Shown here piece by piece: positions 33,736 to 49,936 of a stretch of DNA of 64,000 nucleotides; positions within the stretch are counted from its first letter, which is position 1; each line of letters begins with the position of its first letter. The stretch comes from Amyloporia xantha (taxonomy: Eukaryota; Basidiomycota; Agaricomycetes; Polyporales; Adustoporiaceae): assembly GCA_036971615.1 (NCBI GenBank), contig JAYKKR010000001.1:4464001-4528000 (forward strand), written 5' to 3'. The notes below the pieces were generated by a model. The model was not told the DNA's origin, ran no database searches, and was given only the letters and a program-made list of their open reading frames with translations. The position numbers and the translations under genes were made by a program.

Positions 33736-34300
33736 TCATCCTCATCCGTCTCTTCTTCGGCACGGCAGTCTGTGCCACACGAAGCATGAGGGGTAGAAGA
33801 GCATGAAGCTGGCTCCCACGCCCCTCGGGGATGAGTTCACAGCCGCACCGAGCTTCTCCGCGAGCTTGACTCGACCGCGACAGTCGACTTTGTCATTCTT
33901 CAAATGACGTATCAGAGCGTCTTTCCGGCTGAAGCTCTGCATGCTACGCCGAAGCGCATCTGTGCATGAACACCTCGCTCTTATCTTATATGCAAGGCTT
34001 GCAGGCCTTCTTGCGGGACAAAGTCGCAGTTAGGACGAGCACAGGACCTATCCCGCAATGCCTACCCCAATATTTCAGGGGGTACGCGCTACTATGCAGG
34101 AGCAGTGGACTGTGGAGAGTGTCAGCATATAATTTCGTGCAGTAGACTCTGGAGAGGACGTACCAAGAATTGCTCCACGATGGCCATGGCTCGCGGACTC
34201 AGCTCGGGTCAGGACCTAGCTCAATGCGCAACCCTGGATAGAGTGGGGAATAAAATGCGCAGTTCCAATCTCCACAGTCCAAGAAGATCGTCAAGGTTCA
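33736..34300 (-). pseudogene. Zinc-finger paralog F, fragmented copy of gene A
   Basis: Three separated blocks match gene A in order on the minus strand. The C-terminal cluster (SFSRKDALIRHLKNDKVDC) is at about 33845-33945, part of finger 1 and the FEQAL-like block at about 34000-34085, and the exon 1/intron region at about 34150-34265. The parts between are deleted and the frame is broken. A short stretch at 33736-33790 instead resembles the acidic region of gene B, so the locus is mosaic. Confidence 0.75.
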
Positions 34301-35912
34301 TATATGATAATGAGGAAGTGGCAGAGCCGGTGAGAGTATGAGTGCAATAAATTGCGAACATTTGATGCTCGTCTAGGTGGTTCGCGCAAGGGGAGTGAGG
34401 GAGAAAACTAGTGTAAAGATGTCAGTACCGGGGAGGCCTTTATATATGTGCAGCGGAGTCAGTATATGGCCAATGCGTGGAATACGTCAGAGACAAAGCG
34501 TTGTTCACATTGAAGGGCCACAGCTCGTAATTCCCCTTTAGGGAGTATTTGACAGCGGGGCCCCGTGGGGCGGCCCATCGACTCGCATCAAACCCGCCGA
34601 ATTCAAGACATCCACAGTCGACAGGACTCGCCAGGACTAGATTCAGTATCTTTTTTTTCATTTGAGGTCGAGTCTCATCGAGCAAGATCGAATATCAGAC
34701 TATCATTCGACATCAGTCCATCTCGAACTTCGGCGTTTTCACTGGGCCTCAGGGCTCGCCTTAGAGTAGCAGCCTTACCCACCATCCCTGCCTTTAGGAG
34801 TATATACTAGAGTAGTAATAGTAACTCTCACCTCAGTGTTACTGCCGATCGCGGTGTTTTCTATAAATGGTAAGGGTCCGCGGTGGGCAGGAATTTTGCC
34901 GGGCGCGCGAAGAGGGCCCACCATTCGCGCGCCCTCCCCTCCCTCGCTGCGCTCGGGGGGTCCCCCGAACCGGGCGCGCTCAGGTGGGCACGCTAAAGCC
35001 TCGTTCGCGCATTTAACGAGATAGGGCGTATAATTGGGACAGGCCGGCTTCATACAAGGCTTTCCACGTGACTGCCGTGACTTTCTGGGATGCCTTCGCT
35101 GTGGCCGGACTGATTGCCTCATATAGTAAGGTCCCTGTGCGCATGGTCCACATCTGCCGAATAAGACCGCTGAATAGTAACAGTGAACGACTGTTACTGT
35201 TACTACCCTGGTCGCCCCTCGCCTTTAGCTAGTTGGATCCGGGTTGTATAGAAAATGACGAAATAAATTTGTTTGGGACATTCGGTGGGCAGTACTAGCC
35301 GCCGAAGGCGGCGGAACGTCTGCGCACACTATTGGATGGTCATGGAGATGTTGCTGATGAACAGTTTAGTCGCGCATACTGTAATAGTAGGGGAGTTCAG
35401 AGTAGGGTTTTCGAGGGGGTTTTCGCGCAGGTTTTCCGCCCAGCTTTCAGCCTCGGTGGAAACCGAAAACCGCGTTCAGCTTTGATCGTGGTGCGGAAAA
35501 CCGCTTTCAGCTTTCGGCACGCAGACGCGGCACCGTGGTCGGAGTCTGAAATATACTGGGAAAGGAGGGGGGAAAGCCGCGCGTCTGTGCACTGTACCTT
35601 ACTCATAACACTGTGTACTCACTCCTCTAGGGCTAAACTCATGAGTGTAAACATGGCACATTATCTCTGACTGACTATATATAACCTGCCGGAAAGAATG
35701 TCTGTTTTATTTTAATGGGAGCCAAGGTTGTGTAACAGTCGTGCTCAGACTGAGGACGATAGCTGCCTAATAGTATGGAATATTACCGTTCAAATCCCAT
35801 TTGTAGTCCGCTGAAGGCTATCTGTACAAACCACCACTACTACAATACAGTACGATGAATTTAAGTGTCTACTTGGCGCCCTGATAGACACTTCCGTGCG
35901 CATAAGAGGCAG
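34301..35912. repeat. GC-rich palindromic repeat island
   Basis: Non-coding. It contains an imperfect terminal inverted pair, near 34811-34846 and 35174-35213, of GTAGTAAYAGTAAC-like sequence. A perfect 11-bp inverted repeat GGGCGCGCGAA lies at 34901-34911 / 34924-34934, a G6/C5 palindrome at 34954-34967, and a GCCGCC/GGCGGC hairpin near 35298-35312. At 35400-35520 two direct copies of AAAACCGCKTTCAGCTTT occur among inverted relatives. Base composition differs sharply from both flanks. It is most likely remains of one or two non-autonomous mobile elements; the family cannot be told from here. Confidence 0.5.
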
Positions 35913-36680
35913 TTAGCACATGTCCCGGTCGGGATGTTTCCCGTCCCTAGCCTCCTGCTTGAATAAGTAGATCCACCGGTCATATGCGATGACGCCGCTC
36001 TCTCTCGATCGCTCGGATGTTGCGTAGTGGAGAAACTGCACGAAGACGCTTTCCATCCCTTCAGTGCACTCTGGTAAAAGGTGCGACCTGTGCTGCCCCA
36101 CCTCCAGCGGAAGGGCCTCCTCGCTAAGCGCGCTGGTGAAAGTATGGAGGATAATGGACTCCTTCCACAGTGGGATGTCCCACTGCCTAAGGGCAATAAT
36201 GAGATAGGCGAGCGCCTCCAAGTCATCCCATGCCCGTGTAACCTGCTCACGTGAGACATAATTACGTGACATATATATAAGTTGCTTACCAGAGCCTCCG
36301 GTCAATATTCTCGTCGAGGCATAGAATATGTCTCCCATATTCTTGGTGTCATGGGGAGGGTATTTGGGGGATGAAGAGGCGCCGAAGTCAACGAAAGCCA
36401 AGACGATGACCGGCTCCAAATAAAGCAGATATTTTCGGGGCGAATATTCCGATGATAGACTCCACTACACCGTCGAAAAATTTGGGGTAGAAAGAGTTTG
36501 TGAGTGCCTCGTAGGCTGCGACTTCTCGCGGGCAGGTGTCGTCACAGACCTTGATGATTTTGTTTTCGTCGTGCACAGAGTAAATAATGCTGTGACCGAT
36601 GCCGCGAAGGCGCTCGACGTCGGACAGCCTGAATCGCTGCCTCTGAGGGGCAGACAGGCAGCAGACTCATAAGTTACCCG
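35913..36680 (-). pseudogene. Degenerate CK1-like protein kinase
   Basis: Read on the minus strand, pieces of a kinase appear in order but in three different frames. An N-lobe-like part (IIKVCDDTCPREVAAYEAL) holds the Lys and Glu positions. A catalytic-loop relative YHRNIRPENICF follows, then VDFGASSS in place of DFG, and a C-lobe with AWDDLEALAYLIIALRQWDIPLW, close to the CK1 string RRDDLESLGY. About 60 residues expected between the N-lobe and the catalytic loop are absent, and the frame changes before and after the loop. The loop Asp is Asn. The final ORF (36419-35913) is open but lacks a proper start. I read it as a decayed gene. Confidence 0.55.
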
Positions 36681-37447
36681 CATCCTCCGCGCTAGAGATG
36701 CTTCGCCCTCTTACCTCCGTAGACAACGCCATCGCTGCAGATAGCCCTATGTTCAACTTGCCAGATCGTATCGAAACCGGAGAAATGTCAAATGAAGTGT
36801 GTGATTGAGGTGGCCGTAGACTGCTGTCCTTGACCCCGTTCGACGACTAGTTACAGCCAACGAAAAAAACGATAGAAGTTTCCCAGGTTACGGCACCATG
36901 AATTGTGCATGTGATCCAGGCATCATTGTCAGGTTAAGGCTCGCAAACTCTAACATTGTAATTTGTTAGCCTCCGTGCTTCCGTCAAGGTGCGTCCCACG
37001 ACATCATTGACCTGGCCTCCATCATTAGTGAGAAGGATTACTCATCTGAATCACGTTTCATTTATCATGGCCCACATCCCATCAGGGTACGAATGCCACA
37101 AAATTAAGTTTGAACCAGAGCCTCCATTTCCCAACCAGACCGCGGCGCGAGTTCTCTGGCAGTGAAGTAGGCGTTAGACGCATTTAGACGCAATATCACG
37201 AAAGACAGGTGAAACGTGATGTAATTATCGCAATACATAGCGGGGCCTCGTGAGAAGACAAAAAGCGCACGTCCAGAAATAGAATGCAGTAACACTGCTA
37301 AGGACGATGGGATAGGTTATAAAGACTCAGCTATTAAGAATAATTAGGAAGAATGCCTCCAAAAAGCCCAGCTGATTTTGCAATTCAAGACGAACAGATG
37401 ATAGCAGTAGACCCTCGTAACACCCACACGGCCGGAATCGTTCGGCC
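36681..37447. other. Intergenic region, no gene recognised
   Basis: Between the kinase relic and the 3' end of the copper-fist gene. Short ORFs only. Confidence 0.4.
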
Positions 37448-39118
37448 CTAAACATGCCTACCGATAGACGCAGAAGAGACCCTCCCACCCACGACTGACG
37501 CTGAGGGAACAGTGGTATCGCCTGGATCAGAATCACCAGCGTCACAACAGCTACCGCACCCATCTCCACATGCACATCGTCCCTCAGGACAGCCACACCC
37601 ACCCGCGCACCTACATTCAAGCCGCGGCAGGCTTACAAGCCCAAACGCGGCACTGCGTTCTTTTCGATCCTTCTCTGCGCCCGCGAACAGTGCGGAAGGA
37701 TAGACGGTGACATTGGTCACATCCAGACTGGTTTTGCGCGTGCGAGGCGGGAGGGGCAATGAAGCCGCCTGTGCGAAGAAGGCGTCCATGTAATTGACGT
37801 TTGACGTGGACGCCGTGTCCTGGTCTCGGCGTGACAGTTGGCCGAGAAGCTCTATACCGCCTTCGTGATCAATGCAGGTTCCGCAACCATCATCGCAATT
37901 CTTGAAGTTCTGCAACACGTGTCTTTCCCCGCGGTGTTTGACGCAACCAGGGCAAGTGCATTCAATGCCGCATGTGCACCCGGAACCTGCCAATGACGTG
38001 ATCGTACTGATGGGAGGAATCGTAGGGAAGTCGGGCATCGGGGAAGCAGCGCCAGAGGAATAACTGTGCGAGGAAATGTCCTTGGAGAGAATAGGAGGAA
38101 GATCGAGGTCCCTCGCATGCGCTGGGGGATAGATAATCAGCGCACCCTGAGACGGTGGACTAGGCTTATAGCGCTTGGTGCGTGGTATTTGCGGTGGTCC
38201 AAACGACCGCTCAGAATAGTCATCGAGCGGCTGCAGCGGGCGCTTTGGTACATATCCCGGGGCATGCGGGGCTGCAACGCTACTTGGACAGACCGCTCCC
38301 ATGTCTGAGCTGGACTCTTCTGGCATAGGTTTCTCAGCACAGCAGAATGCAGCAGCTTGTGCGAGTGTCGCAAGCCCATAGCCATCACGAGAAGCGCCAG
38401 GCTCCGGATGATTCGGGGGTCGCAGGGCGCTATCAGTGGTTCGACATCGGCAGTCCCATGGGTTGTTGCATCGGCAGGGCACACGAGAATCATCCACTTA
38501 GCGTGGACGGATTGAGCATCATGGCTGCTGTAGGAGAAAAATTGCATACGCAACATACCTTGCGTCGTTGAGCTCGTCGAGATAGAATTTACGGTCCTCT
38601 GAACTGCGAAAAGATCCTTAATGCCATTCGGCAATGCAGGAGCTATAGGCTTGAATCGACGTGCTGAATGGCAGCCATTCGAGAGAAACGGAAATGTCAT
38701 CCGGGTGCCATGGTAGAGAGCTGAAAGTGACATACGTTTCGTCGACGAAGACGCGTCCGCAGAAGTTGTGGCCTCGTCGTTTACATCTTCGTTAGGCACG
38801 TCGGTACAGACACCTGGGACACAGTTGCACTTATTGTGCGTGCGCTTCGTCTTCCGCAACTCTCGGCACTTCTCACATTGCGATACTGGACGGCCCTTCT
38901 TCTTGATCTCGAAAAGTGGACGTTCCGTATGGTTACACGACGAGGAGCGGTGGCCTTTGATGCACGACTCGCTAACGGAGGCACATGTTTATAAATTGGA
39001 GCGGAAGCGGGTAGGGAAGTGGAAGTGATTTACCATGCGAACTTCTGGTTATTGATGAAAATCTGAGTACGATGTGTGTGAGCCTAGTTCGTATCGAGAA
39101 AGACAAGCTCCTCACCAT
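37448..39118 (-). CDS. Copper-fist transcription factor (CUF1/MAC1/ACE1 type)
   Basis: Minus-strand exons 39118-39116 (ATG only), 39062-39034, 38971-38559 and 38496-37448 give 497 aa. The N-terminal copper-fist DNA-binding domain is nearly canonical: IFINNQKFACESCIKGHRSS, SCNHTERPLFEIKKKGRPV and SQCEKCRELRKTKRTHNKC, with the zinc ligands, the minor-groove KGRP and the copper-cluster cysteines. Further on, CRCNNPWDCRC and two Cys-rich clusters (CTCGIECTCPGCVKH and ECRCAGGCGCPEGRCACGDGC) resemble the copper-sensing motifs of Mac1/Cuf1/GRISEA. It probably senses copper and controls transport or detoxification genes. The start exon is inferred from ATG followed directly by a GTGAGG donor. A long opposite-frame ORF (38137-38859) is a shadow. 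Confidence 0.9.
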
Positions 39119-40696
39119 TGCCACTGTCCTCTATAGATGAACGCATGCAAGGGGAGAGGAATGGATCCCAGATATCTAATCTAAGAGAGAGCAGCCTTGA
39201 CCGAACCGGTACCCCTTATGAGACCCCGCGGAAGGACCCGCAGGGTGCCCGGAACTGGCCAGGTACGTGTCACGCACTGAGGCAAATTTGCGTGACTAAG
39301 CACCCAGATCCGGTCACGCTCATCTTCGGCAGATGCCGGACTGCAAGGAGTGCACGTCGCGGACTCGGGACAGTTGACGGCAGCGATAGCTCTGACCTAA
39401 AACAGTGGATGACAATCTGAGCAACATCGTGATCAGAGGCAGATGCAATGTCAATATCTTCTACTTTGCTATTGACTTGCGCTCGACCTGCGAGTGCGGT
39501 CAGCTATTCGACGACCACTCCGATTTTTCTACACTCACTCTCGAAAATGGGCGGCCGGCAATTGTTTGGGAGTGCAGGATCTATGGACTTGTCTCTCTTC
39601 CGAAAATCCCCTTATTGACGCGATGTCGACTTCCACCAGAGGAGCTATGCTAGGGCGATGAAGGGTTGGACAATGACAGGGAATGCATATTGCTACCTCA
39701 TTACATGCGATAGCTCATGCCCGTTTCCACTTTTGCACACAATACTCCCGAGCCTATTGGAAGTAATGCGCCAAAAACGCTCCTGTGTATCGGGATTGAT
39801 CATCAATGCTCGAGCTCCAGACATACGCCACCCATTTGAGGGCGTGTCTTGTTTGCCGAGGTGTCTTGTTTGCCGAGTCGTTCTAGCAAGTGCGCTGATG
39901 AGATAAGGTGTGGCTTGTGATGCGTTTTAATCTCAGAGTTCAAAAGTCTGGCGAAGCATAGAACTACTCCGACGTGACGAACGAAAGCAAGAAACTGGAG
40001 ACCGCGAATGCATCCCACGCACAAATGCCTCACTGACTACTACGCCTTCCCCTTATGGTAAGCCAGCTTGTGATCGGACCTCACGTGAGTTGAGGCATAT
40101 ATTGTAAGCGCTCGTCTGCAATCCGTGGACCGTGGCTGACTTTGAACGCGTACGAGTACTCAATACATATTTAGCTGCGATTGAAGTGAGCATATATATC
40201 TCAATGATTTCTGAGTAGCCTATCGTTGTATTTCTACTCTTTCATGAACCAAGTATAACCCCGGTGGTGTTGGCTGGGTCACGCCAAGTAACCTCCGTGA
40301 ACTTTGACGCGGCCATGACCTTTGACGGGGGTTTGACCCAGGGCTCGCGACGGTGGCCTATATTCCTTGCAGATTGCTGGGTGCAAAGCGGGAGCTTTGG
40401 AGTGTCAACCGAAACAGATGGTCACGAGCCTAGCGCCTTCGGTGCGAGCAAATCACTACTGCACCTGCCTAATCAGGATCTCTCCCGCCACGTGAGTGCT
40501 TGTTGTCAGTCATTCTCCCTGGCTGCGGCAGAGCGTGTGTGTATGTGGAACGCGTGTTCTCACTCTATCAGCGGCACACCGGCAAGTATCTTGGTGGCTC
40601 CGAATCCCAGTCATATCGGAGTACAAGTACCACAGCATCGCTGGATGAGTTCTGGCATCTTATTGCGCCCGTGCGATCTTGAACTTCATTCCCGAC
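39119..40696. other. Intergenic region, no gene recognised
   Basis: 1.6 kb upstream of both the copper-fist gene (-) and the ABC transporter gene (+). Several short ORFs on the plus strand have no conserved motif and no linking introns. Confidence 0.4.
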
Positions 40697-43525
40697 ATGA
40701 AGCGATCTCGCAGACCCACTCCTGGTAGTGGGACGTTCAATCCTGAAGATGTCAAACGCGTCAAACATACCCGACTAGGTGTATGGGACCTGTACGAGGA
40801 GAGACCGCAAGTGTTTGGATTACATATCCCTGGCTCTTCGAGATTAGAACACTATCTGGAGATGTCACAGAGCCTGCCGTACGTTTGGAGAATGTTAAAG
40901 GACATCTCGAGCATCAGGAATTGCTGGATGCTGTTGTCCCTCTACATTCTTGTTGAGCTTCTCAAGTCTCTGATCCCCGCTGTCTCCCTATGGTATGATC
41001 TTTCCTAGATCTCATCTATGGCACTAGCTGATTTGGTGACAGGTACTCTGGACAGTTACTCACAATCGTGCGTCATCGTGATATTCACCTCGCACAGAAA
41101 CAGATGGACTATATTTCTAAATTCTCCAGGTGCAAACAGCTGTAGACACCCGCACTGTCGACAAGAACTTCTTGCTACGTGTTTCGTTAGGACGTATGGC
41201 GTGCGCCATCGGAACGCGTGTTTTGGACCATGTCCAAAGTAGTATCTCATATCCACTCAGTGCTCGCCTCAAGCAACACTATTCCGTACATCTCTTTAAT
41301 GCCCGCGCGCGACTCGATCTCCCAACATTCGAGGACCCAGCCGTTCAGCGTCAATTGGATGAGGCCAGCGGCTCTTCGCGAGGTAGTATCGCATGGAAGA
41401 CATTCAAGACAGTGTCGTTTGCGATTTCAACTTCGGTACAAATCGCCACTCAGATAACTGTACTTACTGGTATTCTAAAGGACCAACTTGATGGGCCTCT
41501 GCTTGCGAGTATCAGCATGCTTCAGACCGTCTTTGATTGGTTCATCGGTCATCAGATGTTTGCCTTCGGTGCTAACGGTAAAACACTACTTCTCGAACAA
41601 TCTATGCCCCGATCTGACCATGGCTTAGTCTGGGCTGCTACCACAAAAAATAAGGATTACATCAAAATGCAAGGTCTGAAACGCCTAGTGAGCAACCAGT
41701 CACATCGTCAAGAGTTCATTGCGGGCAACCTGGCAGAATATTGCACATCAGGTAAAGCGGCTTCCGGAAGATACCCCTGCCTGTGGTTGACTCGGATTCG
41801 TGCTGTCAGAATTCAAGCAAGCTGCGAAACGAGTAGGCGACTATGCGGGAGACTTCTGGGATATCATACGGGAGTACAAATCATACAGCAGGATGACATT
41901 CACATCACTTCTTAGGGAGTGCTGGCGTGAACTACCCCAGGTAGAAGTACTCCTAGGCATCCTACGTTTCCACGCTGACTGTCCTGTCGGAATTGCGACT
42001 GGCATGCTTACTATGAGTAGATTGTATTCGCCCTTCGTGCTGTTCAATATCCAGCATCGATCCCTGTATCACTCGCGTCACTCCACCTCATTCAGCAGAC
42101 AACACAGCAATTCGGGTTTGCTGTTTACGGCTTCATTGACCAATTCGGTTCAATCGCCGATCAGCTTGCCGCCGTGCGGAAACTGTACGAAGTGGCGAAT
42201 ATTCCAAACCGGATACCAGATGGAAACTTACCATTCCCGGAGGATGCACAGAAAGTCCAGGCAGGTGTTGTACTGGAATTCAGGTAATCTAGCGACCACC
42301 CTTCTTGGATGGCTCATCCGTATATATACTCTTGGCTTGATGGCTGACTGTCCACGCCCGGCAGAAACGTATCATTCCGATATCCAGGAGCAGAGCACTA
42401 CGCCATTCGCAATGTCTCTTTTAAGGTCTTGGCCGGCCAGCTCTGTGTACGTCAATCTACAATTACCGCTAGTTACCGCCTACATTTCAGAATAGTCTTT
42501 GGCGTTTATGCTTTTACCTCTCAGGTCATCATTGGCGCGAACGGATCTGGTAAGAGCACGATCCTGAAACTCATTGTGCGCTTGTACGATGCAGATGAGG
42601 GCGAGATCCTCATCGATGGGCGCGATATCCGTACCTTGAAATTGGCCGATCTCCGTCAGGCGGTCTCTGTACTCTTCCAAGATTATACGCATTTCCCATT
42701 GTCGGTACGTGAGCTCCATCCGGTGTCAATTCGTAGCCCCTATGCAAATCATTTTAATTGATCAGATTCGAGACAATATCGCCCTGGGCAACCCTTCTGA
42801 TGCCATGAACGATGAGCATGTCCGCTTAGCTGCCAAACTCGGCGGTGCAGAGGAGTTCATCGAGCGACTGCCAGAGGGAATCGACACATATCTCGAACGC
42901 CCAGTGAATGACTACTATTCAGGCCTTCCAGAAGGAACGCAGACACTTTTCGGTCGGCCTGTCGATTTCAGTGCGATGCGCCGAATGGGAGGAATGGGCC
43001 AGAAGAACAATCATACGCTAAGTGGAGGGCAGATGCAAAGACTCGCCGTGTAAGCAGCATCTGCACAACATTCTGAGGTTATCGGTGACAGAGATCTTGA
43101 GCAGCGCGCGCATGTTCATGAGGTCGATTGTCTCTGATGAATCCACAGTTGGGCTGCTTCTCTTTGACGAACCAAGCGCATCGTTGGACCCTACTGCAGA
43201 ACACGGTGCGTGTATCTTGTATATGTACCTCTATCATACTGACAAGGTTGTGCCAGATCTGTTTGCGAGACTGCGTGAATTGCGGGGGAACAAGACCATG
43301 CTCTTCTCTTCTCACCGTTTCGGAAATTTGACTAGACATGCAGATCTCATCCTGTAGGAGCAACAATTTGCAACCTCAATTCTCGTATAAAATACTGAGA
43401 TCCCTGTTCTTTTCAGTTACATGAATGATTCCGCCATCGTGGAAACAGGGACACATGAAGATTTGCTTAGACGCGAGGGAGAATATGCGAGGATCTGGAA
43501 CTTGCAAGCACAAGCTTTTCTGTAG
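40697..43525 (+). CDS. ABC half-transporter (type I exporter fold), 12 exons
   Basis: Exons 40697-40992, 41043-41067, 41130-41577, 41629-41751, 41810-41940, 42021-42283, 42365-42446, 42525-42704, 42766-43049, 43105-43205, 43257-43353 and 43417-43525 give 712 aa. The N-terminal half has hydrophobic segments of an exporter membrane domain (LLSLYILVELLKSLIPAVSLWY and others). One nucleotide-binding domain follows: Walker A GANGSGKST (K466), Q-loop LFQDYTHFPLS, signature LSGGQMQRLAV, Walker B LLLFDEPSASLDPTAEH and the switch His in SSHRFG. An insert of ~40 residues sits between Q-loop and signature. It must work as a dimer. Its substrate is not predictable; similar proteins occur widely in agaricomycetes. 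An in-frame Met at 40679 is an alternative start. Confidence 0.88.
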
Positions 43526-43739
43526 TCGGACAATATATAGCTTTCATCTTGAATATCCTCACAGTCCACTGCTAGTATCTAGAGTCGCTGCATTGACACG
43601 GCTCACGCTCTAACTCCATTAATACTTTGTGGCATGCTATAAGTAATGATTCGAGCCTCAGCATTATTAGATACATGATATTCTACACGCTTGAAGCATT
43701 TCTATTGGCGATATCATTCTGACGCTGGCTCACTGAAGA
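43526..43739. other. Convergent intergenic region
   Basis: A 214-bp AT-rich spacer between the 3' ends of the ABC gene and PRP16. No feature was seen. Confidence 0.4.
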
Positions 43740-48676
<4,937 letters not shown>

Positions 48677-49936
48677 TCAAATGAGTGAGAAGCTGTTCAG
48701 TTCGTTCAGTTCAGGATGTCTGAACAGGTCGTCGCCAACAAAAGTGAAAGCAGAGCGCTGCAATGGGCGCTCCAGGGCTCGCCCTAGAAGCAGCGCATGA
48801 CGGTCACGTGTGAATGCCCGAAGTCAGTGGCACTGGCGGCTGTACATAATTGATTCTTGTGGCTGCTACACTGCCTGCTTTTATTGTAAATTTGAACGCT
48901 TATGTGTTGCTTAAATCTACTGATACGGCCCTTATCTGTCCCATTACTAGCCAGGCTGCTCAATTCTTGTTGCTTGGTTTGCACTCATCTGCTGTCGGTA
49001 CCACAGGCTGCCGAGTGGAAGCAGCTGTCAATGCGGCCTGACAAGTTACTCCTTCGATTGTCGAAATGAAAAGCAGCACCGCCCTCAGTAAGCTTGCTGC
49101 TCAAGTCAGTGGATGTCATAAATGGCTGACGTGGACAGGCGGTTTACTGTCTTTCCTGTACCATCTCGACTCTTGACCTGAAGTGCACGTTCCTTCACAG
49201 GCACTGCGAGGACATTTGGAGGACATTAATGATTGCCAGACGTGACATTGCTCTGAGACTTGAAATTTATCGGTTCGACGGACTTGTCGAACCTTTGTCG
49301 GCCGCTACCCCATAAGTCGGACACACGGCTACCCGATGGTGAGTGCCGTGGCCACCGTCCCTCAAACTAATGCTACTGATCTACTTAATGAGGCGTCATG
49401 ATTTTAACTCTGCATCAGCTACACTCGAAGACCCGGCTTCACTTTGGGTAGGCATTCTGCGCGAACTTGGATTTACCTTCTGTTGCTATTACGTCCGCCA
49501 TCGCAATAAGATTCTGAATGGTAGACGACCGATGAACCTGGGTCATACGGAATTGAGGCTTCTTACGTAAGTGAACTTCAATTTAGCCTTCAGTAGAAAT
49601 ACACATGATGTCGCATGTACGAAATGAATGTATATGGTCTCATGATAACACCACATACATTCAGTAGAAAGCTGTGATGCAATTGTGTATACTTTCTCAG
49701 TATGGGAAGTGAGAATATTGGTGCAAGATTTGAGTTTGAAGGTCAGGAGACTGTGCCCGGGCAAGGTCACAAGTTGCTCCTTCCCCTCATCTGGGCACAA
49801 CCTGCGCACGAACACCTTCGGCTCTTGTCTACCACTACCACTACGACGACGCCTCATACGATCCTTCACGACCGACTACCCTGAGTTGCTCCTGCCTAAT
49901 ACTTCTCCAGATCCGGCGACAGGGCGATCTAGCATC
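48677..49936. other. Divergent intergenic region PRP16 / GID1
   Basis: 1.26 kb between two divergent starts. No gene, repeat or RNA was recognised. An upstream in-frame Met for GID1 is possible but unsupported. Confidence 0.4.

Noticed and set aside
35760..35806. tRNA-like or SINE promoter (GTTCAAATCC resembles a B box)
   Set aside because: No matching A box at the right distance and no cloverleaf.
38137..38859. 240-codon minus-strand ORF extending the copper-fist exon
   Set aside because: Only its first part (to 38559) is coding; the rest runs in the wrong frame through an intron and exon 4.
41800..42495. 231-codon continuous ORF in the ABC gene
   Set aside because: It runs through an 80-nt intron at 41941-42020 and then in the wrong frame; the transporter sequence continues in another frame from 42021.
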